This document shows, piece by piece, positions 23,961-36,570 of a stretch of DNA of 64,000 bases; position 1 is the stretch's first letter; each line of letters opens with the position of its first letter. Source of the DNA: Magnaporthiopsis rhizophila (Eukaryota; Ascomycota; Sordariomycetes; Magnaporthales; Magnaporthaceae); assembly GCA_003049465.1 (NCBI GenBank), contig PYSS01000070.1, positions 65,745 through 129,744 on the forward strand. The letters are read 5' to 3'. Position numbers and translations under genes: made by a program. The notes under the pieces were generated by a model. That model was not told the origin of the DNA. It ran no database searches and worked only from the letters and a program-made list of their open reading frames with translations.

Positions 23961-25644
23961 ATGGTTGATGGGCGAGTACGGAGGTCGGCGGCGAGGGCTT
24001 CTCTCAAGGAGGTGTCATCGTCGCCGACGAGAGCATCTCCTAGAGAGGAGCCCTCTTCGCCAGCTGTGCAGCCTGTGGAGGACGATTGCTTGATCAATGC
24101 ACCGCCTGCATCTTCCACTGACGAAGAGAGCGATGGCGTGGGCGGCTCAGCTTCTACCAGGGGAAATATCACGAGCTCCATTTTCCATCAGCCCAAGCCT
24201 AGGCCTCGCAAAGAGCAACAGACGGGTAGGACTGCGAACGGCAACACACAGAGTGCACAGAGACCGCGGAAGAGCCCAGAGAGGGCGTCCCGGCGCCTCT
24301 CCGAAATCAAAAAGGAGTCCAGGCCCAAAGTAGAGGATATATCTGACGACGACACCGATGCGGTGGAGGAGTCGCCAAAGAAGCCGGTAAAACATGGCGG
24401 CAAGCCCGGATACGGATCCCACCTTGAGAACCAAGTCTTCATCAGGTCCGCGGCCTCGCAGAAGTATACATCAGCAAGGAGTATGTTGAATCCTTTGGCC
24501 CCAGTGACCGTGGCATCTGCATCTCAAAGACATATCACTTTTCGAGAGCTGACACCGGGGCACACTAGCAAAACAATTTAAAATCAACAAGAGGAAGGCC
24601 GGGGACGAGGAGCCGCTACCCAAAAAGAGGGTGAGACCACCTAAAATGCCAAAGGGCTTTAACCCTCCGGGTGTAGATACGGATGCGGATTCACCGCCCA
24701 AAAGGGCGCAGTTCATCGTGCCAATCGACAGCCAAACTCCCGACACCCCCACGGGCGCGAGATTCCAGACATTTGACGCAGTTCTTAGCCCAGCTTCCGG
24801 CAACAGCAAAAAGCCAACCTTTAAGCGGAGTCTCGTACCCGATTCGCCGCTACGAGGGGCTGCGAAGTTCAAGAGGGTAGATCTCGACACCAGAGACGAC
24901 AATGGCCCAGCCGGTTTGCAAAAGGAACCCCAGACTAGGAGTCGGGGTCGGGCCCTGTCGGTGTCTAGTTCGTCATCATCACTTACGGAGCTCGACTCCG
25001 TGCTGTCGGATGGGCCTGTTCTGTGTCCTATGTGCGACGCCCCCATCGACGCCGACCTCCTCGGCGGCCTCTCAGCGATCACCATGAGCATAGCGAAGCA
25101 GCAAAAGATATGCCTACTCCACAGGCGGCGTGAGGCCAAGGCGCAATGGAAGGAGAAGGGGTACCCGACCATCGACTGGGATTCGCTAGAGAGCCGGTTC
25201 GAGCAGCAGCACGACCACCTGGAAAAGGTTCTCAAGGCGGAAGCGGAGTCGCACTACCGCGACGTGTACTCGCGCAAGGTCGAGTCGGGTAAAGGACGCA
25301 CGCTGCTGACGTCGGAAAAGGAAGGCGGGGGCGGCCTGACGCCGGGCTACTACGGCTTCCGCGGCGCGCGGCTCATGTCGGAGTGGTTGATCCGCCGGTT
25401 CTCGGCGCCGCTGAGGAGGCGGGCGGTCAAGGACCGGCTGGTGGCGGCGCGCGGCCACACGACGTACGTGCAGTCCGTGCTGGTCCCCGAGCTCGCGGCG
25501 AGGCTCGTCGCGGAGGATCTGGGCATCAAGCCCGAGGCCGCGCGCGACGTGCTCCGCGAAAGCGCCCGGCTCGGCGAGCTCATCCACGAAGAGATCAGGG
25601 ATGTCGTCCGAGACGAGCCGGACGAAGACGGAGATGGCTTCTAA
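23961..25644 (+). CDS. RTC4-like domain protein
   Basis: The model is join(23961..24480, 24569..25644), 531 residues; the 88-bp intron starts GTATGT and ends CTAG. The first 330 residues are disordered, rich in Ser, Pro, Lys and Glu, with basic nuclear-localisation-like clusters (KRKAGDEEPLPKKRVRPPK). A Cys pair (LCPMCDAPI) near 355 opens the conserved C-terminal RTC4-like region. This includes KQQKICLLHRRREAKAQW, the YPTIDWDSLESRF block, GYYGFRGARLMSEWLIRRF and a short acidic tail. Yeast Rtc4 was named for restriction of telomere capping in cdc13 mutants; its molecular role is unclear. A nuclear location is inferred from composition. The family call rests on the C-terminal block. Confidence 0.82.
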
Positions 25645-28600
25645 ACCAGGGCAGAAGATGGATGGGGGCGAAGCGAGACTCGGCAATACTGGCAGTGGAT
25701 ATGGCGTTTTGATCATATAGATGGCACCTATTTCGTACTTTTCTCTTTTTTCTTTTGTCTTTCCCCCAGTGCTGCTCATGCGCAGAGCGAAGAGCGTTTC
25801 CTCGTTGCTTTATTGGGAGAATTATCCTATCCTTTCACATGGTCAGTCGCGATATGCACAGTCAAATGCTGCCAGCGAGACAGAAGCGGTACTACTACAT
25901 ACTTATTTTTCTACCGATCTACTATGACCTACTAAGTAGCTTTTACGTGACGGACCCATCGGCTCTACAAAAGTGATGGTTTGCCAGGGCCTAGAAAACC
26001 CAATAACACCCATCTGTGTGTGCCCGCTCTGACAGATTGGTTGGTCGCTATCTACCTAGCCTCGCAAGCTCGAGAAGAAAACAAGGTCCATGTCAGGAGT
26101 TCCAGGCTGCCTGTCGCGCTCGGCCACGGACAGGACGGGCAGGGGTGGGCCCCCGAACTGCTTCTGTGCTGGCTGCAGGTCTGACCAGACGCAATGCATG
26201 TCTCTCGCGCACATGGGAAAGAAGCTGGCTGGGTGTGCGCTGTCCTACTTTTGCCGGGGATGCTTTGGACATCACAGCCGCTCAACTCTTCCCCTATACC
26301 TACTGTGATGGACGAATGGGACCCAAGGTTTGTTTCAGCGACGAGATGTGCTCAGAATCTATCTTTTTATTTGATTATCTCTGTTACTTTTTTCTCATGT
26401 TTCCTTTTTCCTTGCATCCTTTTCACATGCAAAGGTACCTACAGATCTTTAGGTGTTCATTTTGCTGGCCTTTTTTTTTTTTTTTTTTTTGGGGAGAGCT
26501 CCGTGACACCACCTCTTCGGTAGATCTACGCACGTAGCTAACCTAGATGACGTCTCATCAACCACAATCGCGTCCAACAACCGTCCGCTAGGTTAGGTTC
26601 ACACGCTTCGCACGGCATGGAGGTGATTGGTACGCGACTGCCGAGCGGAACTGTAACAGGAGATTCAAGTTTCCCACCCCTGGGAACAAAACACCCATTG
26701 CGTCGCCACTCTTTGCATCCCTCCTTTTTTTTCTGCCTTTTGTTCGGCAGTGACCTTTTTTCCTCGTTTTATATGTTTTTAAACAAACGTTATCAAAACA
26801 TGATTGTCAGCGGTACTTGGGACTCCCCAGTTGTTACTGGGTTGGTGGTTTGTGTCGATCAGGGCCCACGAGGCGCCCTAAACGGCGACTCGAGCATTAT
26901 GTGGGCAAGCAGGTGGAATGAGAGAAATGATGGACAGGTGTGACTAAATTGATGCCGTGTCACCGCGGCTGATGTGATGGTACAGTACAACATTATGATG
27001 CCCATTTCCCATCACTTGCATGCCTAACAACGACCCCATGGGATTGCCCGTTTTTATTATTCCCTCACTCCCTCTTCTCCAACCTTCATTATTCTCCTCT
27101 GATTGGCCCCACTCTTCCCGTTTGGTTGACCGAGCACGAACGTCAGCCAAGCAGGTGATGAAAATAGCGCCCAGCTGAAAGAGATATGTACAGGATCGGG
27201 GCACGGGGGCTCCGATCTGGTTCTTGGTATGTAGGTATCTAGCGTAAACGGTCCCACACAAAGGGGGCGGCGGCGCCCGCCAAGAAAACACCAAGCAGTT
27301 ATGGATATGGCATCCCAAGCATTTCTTTTGTTTGGCTCGATCCCTTGATACCTCGTTTCCCTTGCCTTGGTTTTGCTTGAGTAATTCTGCCCGTGTCGAC
27401 GAGGCTTGTGGACGAGAGGCAACTTTCCCACCCTCAGAAACAAGAAGGGGGGCCCACAGATCGCATGCTGAACAGACCCTTGGCTCGGACGGGTTCCCCG
27501 ACTTTTCCTCCCGCAAAAAGCTGGGGTTCGTCACAGGCACCGGGCGCTGCTGGCCTGTGCGTTGGAACCCTGGCGTTTGGGCGCAATGGGAAACCTAGCT
27601 TTGTGGCGTTATCGAGGGCAATGCTGCGCAAATGGTCAAGGTTTTCGTAGAGTATGTGCGTACGCGTGGATCGTCGGCCAAGATGGATATGCTGAGACTG
27701 CCCCCGCCCATCATCCGCACTTCCTCGGTACCGAGATGGGCATTGCTCCTCGGGGCCAATGGACAATGCGAGATCGGTGGGATGGGAAAGGTGGCATCAC
27801 CCATCTCCAGCATCCGGGCTCTGGCACGTGTTGGGAGCAAAGACGCTTCTGGTCGTCTTTGTTTGATAACACAAGGCCCAGCATTCAGCCCCCACGGCGA
27901 GATATCGGATATTACACGCGGAGGTTATCTACGCCAAACAGATATTGGAAAATGGCGTCGTCCTTGCGCCATCCGTCGATTTCAACTTGGACCAATTTGC
28001 CGGCCATATCTAAAGGGCAATAGTTCCACAGCCCTGTCATGTGCGCAGGATCTTCAAAGCCGCATCAAGGCGACGACAAAGAGAATCGCTCCACGTAATC
28101 ACTCCACGTGGGGGTGGTTCCAGAGTACCAGTGTCCAGACCGCGTCAGCGAGGAAATGATGCCGGCGATCATGAAGCCAAGCGGCTAACCTACCTCTGCC
28201 AGGTAGATACCACCTTGAAGGTAGCGTTTGGCTTCTGGTTCTGGCAACGTCGCACAGCTTCCGGACAAACTTGGTCAGGCCATACACCGAGCCAACCAAC
28301 GCGTCTTGTGCCGTCATGTGTATGAAGGCCTTGTTTGTTTGCCTTCCCTTGGCAGCTGGGTGTTGAGGCATTGGGAGTAGCGCATCTGCCAATGCAACCA
28401 TTTGATCAGGGAGGCGACGAATAAGTTCGTGTATCAGTGTCAGCGCCACTTGCACTCGAAACCCGTCAGGAGTGGACAGAGGGCAGTTCCCGTTCCCCTT
28501 GAGCAGAGAAATGGTCACGATAGAAACTGCAGGCAGAAAAACAGAACTCAGACAAAATGGAAGAGGATAAACACAGAGGGAGAGAGAGAGAGAGAGAAAT

Positions 28601-29140
28601 AACGCAAAGTCATTGCAGCGTGATATGAAGAGAAGTGACCTGGTTCTTGCAGCATCCAGCTGTCCAATGGGCGCCAAAGTGCGACATCCTCAGCTGCAAC
28701 CAGCACGGTCGCTGGTCGCCAGCCGGGCTGTGACCTTTTAGGGCCCGCCGCCGCCAGACTGCGCGCTCGATTCATCCATCCCACCCCGGATGCTCCCAGA
28801 ATCCGAGTCTCCTTGCCCCACCGCCACGACGTCTTGCAGGCGCTGTGCCGAGCTCACCTCACCGTCTGGTCTCAATTGAATTGAACCACCACCCGCCAGC
28901 CAGCCAGCCAACCCTGCCCTACCTCCCCGAAACGCCGACCGATCGAGCCTCGTCCGGTTCCACGCCCAGGCCAGCACAGAGCGAGCCCCATTACCTGCCT
29001 GTCGCCTCCTTCGCCTGCGCGCCGTCCTGGTGCCTGCCTCTCTTTCGCTCCTTCCCTCCAAGCAATGACCCGAACCTGAACCTGCCGCCTTTCTTCTCGA
29101 TGCCCATGGATTCGTCCATCGCGGCCCGTGCCTGGTGACA
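25645..29140. other. 3.5-kb gene-free stretch upstream of adenylate cyclase
   Basis: No open frame here shows a domain, codon bias or splice pattern like the window's real genes. Landmarks are T20 at 26471-26490 and an AG dinucleotide run at 28580-28597. Its right-hand kilobase, rich in C and T near 28850-29130, is probably the promoter and long 5' UTR of the cyclase gene. An antisense frame of 179 codons at 28738-29277 is a GC shadow. Confidence 0.55.
28580..28597. repeat. AG dinucleotide microsatellite
   Basis: An uninterrupted AG/GA run about 560 bp upstream of the adenylate cyclase start codon. Confidence 0.95.
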
Positions 29141-32100
29141 ATGACCAGGAATGACGCCCTGTCCCGATTCAGCTCTGTGACGAGCACCTCCACCGACAGC
29201 GCCCGGTCCACGGCCACCGTCAAACCCTTGCCCTCCACTCCCGCCGCCGCTGGCGATGGCCACTCCGACTCCCACACTTTTAGCTCGAGACGGGCGGCCC
29301 CGGCGCGCCTAAAGACCGACGACGGCTCCGATTCCAGACGGTGAGTTGGTTGTCTTGTCCTGTCCTACGGCTTTGGCCGGTTTTTTCTTTTTCTATTTCT
29401 GTTTCTTTTTGCCCTTTGCCCCCTATCTTGGATGATTGTGTTTCCATTGTCCAAGCTTCTGGGCCCCATGATCCCTCCCATGCCCTCGTGTTCGTCTTCT
29501 CTTCGTTTCTTTGCCTCCGACCGCGTGTTCGGCAGCCCCGTCCAGCCCTGGAGCGAGCGCCACTTCGTGTCCTTGAACCCCTGGTCTTTGCTGTGGGGAC
29601 GGAAACGCCCTCAACGGCCGCTGCTCCTCCCCCCATGCGCCGCCTCTGCCACACGCCAGGCGACCCATCGCTGCATGCAACCCTCGTCGCGTCGCGGCTC
29701 TGCAGCTAGACCCGGGCCCCCCGATTTGTGATATTGCTCTTGAATCCGCGGGGTGGGAGCTAACTGGCTGTTGTTGAACCCGCCGCCGTATTTCTGCTGG
29801 TTCAGAACCCCGTCCAAAGAAGAATCTCAGGTGTCCCCGACCTCGACCGGAACGCGCCTTGCTCTGTCGCCGTCCTCGACCGCCTCCAATGCCTCCTCCT
29901 TCCGCGAGCACCGAATGAGCGACTTCGCCAACTACCGCAGGGACCTGGCCGTGCTCGACCCCGGGGGCTCCCGCTCCCCCCAGATCCAGCACAACCCACC
30001 GCCCTCTGCCGGCCAGGGCGCGAGCCAGATCGCTCCGTGGATGTCGTCGTCCAACGGCGCCAATCAGGGGGGCGCCGGTGGCCCTGGGCCCATCGGCCTC
30101 CAGACCACCTTCTACAATGACTCGAGCGATAACCTGTCTGTCGCATCCCAGCTGTCGCCTGGCTTCCGCCCGCCGGGCCGTCCATCCATCTCACAACCCT
30201 CCGGATCTGGTCCTGGCTTAGACGGGCTCGATGGCTCCTACTTCAACGACGAGCGCCGCCCTTCCATCGCGAGCATCACCACCACAGCAAGCAGCCAGGG
30301 CTCCAAGGCCAGCGGGAACCGGGGCGGCTTCCGCAAGCTGCAGGGCTTCTTCGGTGAAGAGTTTCCTGGTCGAGACTCCTCCGACACGAGCCTCCCCCAC
30401 GCCTCGTCCTTTCCGGGGAAGGACCGCTCCCATTCGTACAGCCGACCGCACCGCGATCGGAACTACTCAAACGCTACCGATCACACCAGGGACGCATCCC
30501 CTTCGTCGTCGCGACCTCGAACGCCAGTGCCTGCACCCGAGGTGGTGCCTTTTCTGTATCAAGAAGCCGATGTGCGTCACACGTTCTCCCTTCCCCATCC
30601 TTATATTCGCTCTCCCAGTGGGACAATCTATATATACTATATATATCCTTTTCCCCTTTCATATAATCATCCAGCCTTCGCTGTAGCCCGCCCGTATTTG
30701 GGGCCCCGCTCCTTCCGGTCTAATCTGCCCGTTCCTTATGCCTTCGTCCTTTGCTTTGCCTACCCCGGACATATATGCCCACTTTCCCCCTCGCCTCCTT
30801 GTTCTTATGAGGCTTGGCAACCGCAGAACATCGCCGAATTTATTCTGACTCGCGCAGGACATCGCAAAATACGGTGAAGCCCCTGTCCGGGATATCCTGT
30901 CTGGGCCTGATCGCGAACGCTATGTGACGGGTGATTCTTCTCAGGCCCCACCAAAAACCTCCTCGTCGGCTCGCTCTGGGCATTCAATCGTACACCTTCA
31001 CGGCAATCACAGACACAACAAGAGCAATGAAGACACTAGGGCGTTGCGCCCCACCCTGAGTCGAGAGGACTCTGGCGTTGGTGTCTACAAGGACCGCAGC
31101 GGATCAACAACCATGGCCTCTTCTAGATCGCGGGCACAGAGCCCGGCGCCCAGCGGCCACAGCAACACCGGCTACTTTGCAACCTCAAAGAGTGGTTATG
31201 ATGGCCAGACCTCGCCGACCGGCCAGCCTAAGAAGAGCATCTTTGGGCGCCTCAAGAGGAGCAAGGAGAAGGACGACGCGAACTCGCTCAAGAAGATGTC
31301 GCCCTCTACGACATCTCTCACGAGGAGGCCCTCACGTCAGGAGATCCCTGGCGGCAGGCCAGAGGGCATCACTAACATCCCGCCGGAATGGACTGGGCAA
31401 CTTCCCGAGCCGCCGCCCGGCGAGTCGCCCATCTACAACCAAGGGAAGCCGGGCTATCCGCGCCACGGGGCCTTCAAGTCCCCGTTCGCAAAGAAGGGGC
31501 GCTCCAACCGTTACGACGAACGCGACGATGCCATCGGGCCGACCGACCGACAGGAGGGACCGGGCGGCTCCGGCACCGTGTTCCACCTCGATACGAACCT
31601 CAGCGACATGGACGGTATCCTGAGTAGACCGCTGCCGCTGACCCCGATGGATGCCGACTTCGTCCAGACCGTCAAGGCTGGGAGGCTGCAGGAATCAGGT
31701 ACTCACAAAAACGGCCGCAACGGCGTGTGGGATGCGCCAGACAGCTGGGCCGTCAAGCGCTCCGCCGATGAGGCAGCGCACCACTTCCCGGACAACGACG
31801 ACATAGGGAGCCCACCTAAGCCGGAGGAGAAGATGACTGCGTACTGCATCCGCGTCTTCAAGTCGGACGGGACTTTTGCGACCATGCAGATGCCTATCGA
31901 CTCGTCCGCCCAGGACCTGGTTGGCCAACTGTCTAAGAAGTCATACGTCACTGGGGGCCTGGAGTACCACATCGCGCTGAAAAGGCACGACCTCGTCCGC
32001 GTCCTGGGCTCGGCGGAGCGGCCGCTGCTTCTGCAGAAGCGCCTGCTGCAGCAGATCGGCTACGAGGAGCAGGACAAGCTCGAGGACATTGGGCGTGAGG

Positions 32101-35100
32101 ACAATAGCTACCTCTGTCGCTTCCTTTTCATGTCGTCGAGGGAGCTCGAGCAGGAGGCGCGGACCCAGGACCTTGTTATGGGGGGGCGCAACCAGAAGTT
32201 CACCCACGTCGATCTGTCCGGGCGCAACATCATCCGGATCCCCATATACCTTTACTCCAAAGTAAATGATATCATCTCGCTCAACCTGTCGAAAAATCTG
32301 TCTCTGGACCTTCCCCGAGACTTTATCCAATCTTGCCCGAACCTGCGCGACATCAAGTTCGTCAACAACGAGGCCAGGAAGCTCCCGGCCAGCCTCGGGC
32401 GCGCGAGCAGGCTTACGTATCTTGACGTGTCGAACAATCGCGTGGAGCACCTAGATCACGCCGAGCTGAACAACCTCACCGGACTGTTGAAGCTCAACCT
32501 AGCGAACAACAGGCTTAAGCACCTGCCCCCCTACTTTGGAGCCTACAGATCCCTGCGGACGCTCAACGTTTCGTCCAACTTCCTCGAGAAGTTCCCCTCG
32601 TTCCTGTGCGACCTCGAGAGCCTGGTGGATCTCGACCTCAGCTTCAATCTGATTGGGCACTTCCCTGCCTCTATTGAGAAGCTGAGGAACCTCGAGAAGT
32701 TTGTCATTACCAACAACAGACTGAGCGGGGCACTACCTGAGGCCTTTCACCGGCTCGAGAACCTGAGGGAGCTGGATATCAAATACAATGCCATATCGGG
32801 CATCGACATCATATCTCAGCTCCCCAAGCTCGAGATCCTCACGGCCGATCACAATGCCATTTCTCAGTTCGTCGGCTCTTTTGACAGGATCAGGAGCCTG
32901 AAGCTCAAAGACAACCCCATCACCCGCTTTGAGTTGACCGCCATGGTGCCGACGCTCAAGTTGCTCAACTTGTCCAATGCCAAGCTCGCCAGCATCGCCG
33001 ACTCGTTCAACTACATGATCAACCTCGAGAGGCTGGTCCTGGACCGGAACCATTTCGTCTCCTTGCCGGGCCAAATCGGAAAGCTGCGCCGTCTGGAACA
33101 CTTCAGCATCGCGCACAATGCTCTTGCGGAGCTCCCACCGGAGACGGGGTGTCTGCAGGAACTCAAGTTCCTCGATGTTCGTGGCAACAACCTGAAGAAG
33201 CTGCCCATGGAGATTTGGTGGGCAAACAAGCTGGAGACGCTCAACGCCTCTTCCAACGTCATGACGGACTTTCCCAAGCCCGCATCGCGAGCCCCGCAGG
33301 CGCCTATGGATTTGAACGGGAAGCCGGGGTTGAGCGGTAGCCTGTCGGCCAAGCCGAGCATGGAGGATATGGATCTGGACAGCTCGCGGAGACCCAGTCA
33401 GACACCGTCGGCGAGTACGCTCCTTAGCGTGGGGCCGTCGCCGGTGCCTGGGGGGCCCGACCGCAAGAGCTCCGTTGTTTCGGTCTATGGCAAGGGCGGC
33501 AGGAAGACATCTGTTGTTTCTAGAAGTGCCAACTCGAGCTCGACCACAATGGCCCAAGTGGCTACCCCGAGAAAGGATTCGGGCCTGTCGGCGCGGATTA
33601 CTAACACGTTCTCCGGCTCGCTCCGAAACCTGCTCGTCGCCGACAACCAGCTGGACGACGACGTCTTCGATCAGATCATACTTTTGGGAGAGCTCCGCGT
33701 GCTCAACCTGTCGTACAACCAGATCAGTGACATGCCCCAGAGATGCATAAAAAACTGGCCGCAGCTTTCCGAGCTTTACCTGTCCGGAAACGAGCTCACG
33801 ACGCTGCCGGTGGATGACCTAGAAGAGTACAGCCTGCTCCAGGTCCTTCACATCAACAACAACAAGTTCACCAACCTTCCCGCAGACATCTCGAGGGCCA
33901 AGAAGCTGGCGGTCCTCGACTGTGGCAGCAACTACCTCAAATACAACATCTCCAACGTGCCCTACGACTGGAACTGGAACCTCAACCCGAACCTGAGATA
34001 TCTCAACCTGTCCGGGAACAGGAGGCTAGAGATCAAGCAGACGGCATATAGCAGCAGCGCGGCGAACAGGGAGCAGTACGCGGATTTCAGCCGGCTCCTG
34101 AACCTCAGGGTGCTGGGTCTCATGGACGTCACACTCACGCAGCCTAGTATCCCCGACCAGAGTGAAGATCGTCGTGTGCGAACGTCGGGCTCGCTGGCTG
34201 GATACCTTCCATACGCCATGGCCGATACGCTGGGGAGAAACGAGCATCTCTCCACCATTGACCTTGTGGTCCCCAGATTCAACTCGTCCGACACCGAGAC
34301 CCTGCTCGGGTTGTTTGACGGCCAGGCACTCTCGAGTGGCGGCTCTAAGATAGCCAAGTACCTCCACGAGAACTTTGGCCACATTCTGGGCCAGGAGCTG
34401 AAAGACCTAGCCGAGAAGCGGCCCAACGACACCCCCGAAGACGCGCTGCGCCGGGCCTTCCTTTCGCTCAACAAGGAGCTGGTGACGATCGCGACGCAGA
34501 ACAGCGAGGACAGGCCCTCGATGGCGCCTCGCACCTCGTCGGCGCACATTGTGCTCAACAAGGAGGACCTAAACTCTGGCGGTGTCGCAACCGTGGTGTA
34601 TCTGCAAGGGCAGGAGCTCTACGTCGCCAACGTCGGAGACGCACAGGCCATGATGATCCAGTCGGACGGCACCCACAAGATGCTGACTCGGAAGCACGAC
34701 CCGGCGGAGCCGACGGAGCGTTCCAGGATCAGGGAGGCCGGAGGGTGGGTCTCGCGCAACGGCAAGCTCAACGACCTGCTCGAGGTCTCGAGGGCTTTCG
34801 GCTACGCAGACCTGATGCCCGCCGTCCAGGCGGCGCCGCACGTCAGCCACGTGACGGTCAGGGAGCAGGACGACATGATCCTGCTTGCGACGCGCGAGCT
34901 GTGGGAGCACCTGGCGCCGGAGCTGGTGGTGGACATTGCGCGGCAGGAGCGCGAGGACCTTATGAGGGCGGCGCAGAAGCTGCGCGACCTGGCCATAGCA
35001 TACGGCAGCACCAACAAAATCATGATCATGATGATCAGCATCGCCGACCTGAAGCGGAGGAACGAGCGGTCGCGGCTGCACAGGGGCCAAAGCATGTCGC

Positions 35101-36570
35101 TGTACCCGTCGGGCATACCCAACGACGCGTACCTGTTCCCGCCGCGGCGAGGGCGCAAGGCCAAGGGCGGCGAGGTCATGGACTCGACTCTGCAGCGGCT
35201 CGAGACGGAGATCTCGGCGCCGACGGGCATGATCGCCATCGTGTTCACCGACATCAAGAACTCGACAAACCTGTGGGAAACGTACCCGCAGGCCATGCGG
35301 TCTTCGATCCGGCTGCACAACGAGATGATGCGGCGGCAGCTGCGGCGGATCGGCGGATTCGAGGTCAAGACGGAAGGCGACGCCTTTATGGTGTCGTTCC
35401 CGACGGCGACGTCGGCGCTGCTCTGGTGCTTTGCGGTGCAGATGCAACTGCTCGAGGTCAACTGGCCGTCCGAGATCATAAACTCGGTCTCGTGCCAGCC
35501 GATTGTGGACAAGGACAATAACCTCGTCTTCAAGGGCCTTTCGGTGCGCATGGGCATCCACTGGGGCGAGCCTCTGTGCGAGCCCGACCCCATCACGCGA
35601 AGGATGGACTACTACGGCCCCATGGTGAACAAGGCGTCCCGCGTCTCGGCCGTGGCCGATGGCGGTCAGATCACGGTGTCGACCGACTTCATATCCGAGA
35701 TCCAGAGGTGTCTAGAGACGTATCAAGAGGCGCCCGGCGGCGGGGGCGGTCACGCGGCCGACGACACCGGCGGCCATGGGAGGATTTCTGATGCCAGCGG
35801 GTTCGACGACGACACGTTTGCTCACGCTATCCGCAAGGAGCTGCGGTCTCTCAGCAGCCAGGGGTTCGAGGTCAAGGAGATGGGCGAGCGCAAACTCAAG
35901 GGTCTCGAGAACCCGGAAACCATCTACTCGCTGTACCCGCACGCGCTGGCGGGCCGGATCGACACGCACCTGGCGTTCGACCGGCAACAGACGGCGACGA
36001 CGGCGCGACCGCCCCCGGCAACGGACGGGCCCAAGCCGGCGATGCTGAGCCCCGGCTCGGAACTGTCATTCGACCCCCAGGTGATATGGGACCTCTGGAA
36101 GGTGAGCCTGCGGCTCGAGATGCTCTGCAGCAGCCTCGAGTACGTGGGCGGCAGGGGCCTGCAGCCGCCCGAGACGCTCCTGATGGAGAGGATGAAGCAG
36201 AGGGGTGGCGAGGTCACGGAGAGCTTTGTGGTGACATTTATGGAGCACCAAATCAGTCGCATCGAGGTGAGTTTTTTTTTTCTTTCTTTCTTTCTTTTTT
36301 CCACTTGCTATCTTTCCTGCCCTCTCTGTGCACCTCCGCTACGCCGATCACCACTAACCCGGCCGTGTTTCATAGACCTGCGTTTCCACCCTCAACATTC
36401 GACACCTCGCCTTCGGCAGCGGGCCAATCTCTCAGCTTGCAGACCTCCGCGGGCCCATGGCTGACATACTATCGAGCGTGGCCAAGCAGCTTGCGGAACT
36501 CCAGCAATACAAGGCCATTTACGGCGAGCTCGATGGAGGCGCTGGGGGCATGATTGGCCAAGCGCAATGA
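29141..36570 (+). CDS. cyr1: Adenylate cyclase (CYR1 / MAC1 / CR-1 type)
   Basis: The model is join(29141..29340, 29806..30571, 30858..36266, 36376..36570), 2,189 residues; introns are 465, 286 and 109 bp. It makes cAMP from ATP for PKA signalling. The order is: a disordered Ser-rich N-terminus (1-640), with the conserved EVVPFLYQEAD/DIAKYGEAPVR block across intron 2; Ras-association domain (about 648-745); leucine-rich repeats (about 767-1370) interrupted by a Ser-rich loop near 1130-1237; a PP2C-like domain (about 1433-1717); and a class III cyclase domain (about 1780-2015) with metal-binding Asp1787 in FTDIKNST and Asp1830 in TEGDAF. The C-terminal helical region, probable CAP/SRV2 site, is finished by exon 4. 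Length is close to other Sordariomycete cyclases. Several metal residues of the PP2C-like part are absent. Confidence 0.97.
36280..36300 (+). repeat. TTTC microsatellite in last cyclase intron
   Basis: A TCTT/TTTC run directly after the donor of the last adenylate cyclase intron. Length changes here could affect donor spacing, but the donor (GTGAGT) itself is intact. Confidence 0.9.

Noticed and set aside
26944..27540. 198-codon minus-strand frame in the cyclase upstream region
   Set aside because: No domain, no codon bias like neighbouring genes, and composition like translated noncoding DNA.
28738..29277. 179-codon minus-strand frame over the cyclase 5' region
   Set aside because: Gly/Arg-rich shadow that overlaps the first coding exon of adenylate cyclase; no homology recognised.
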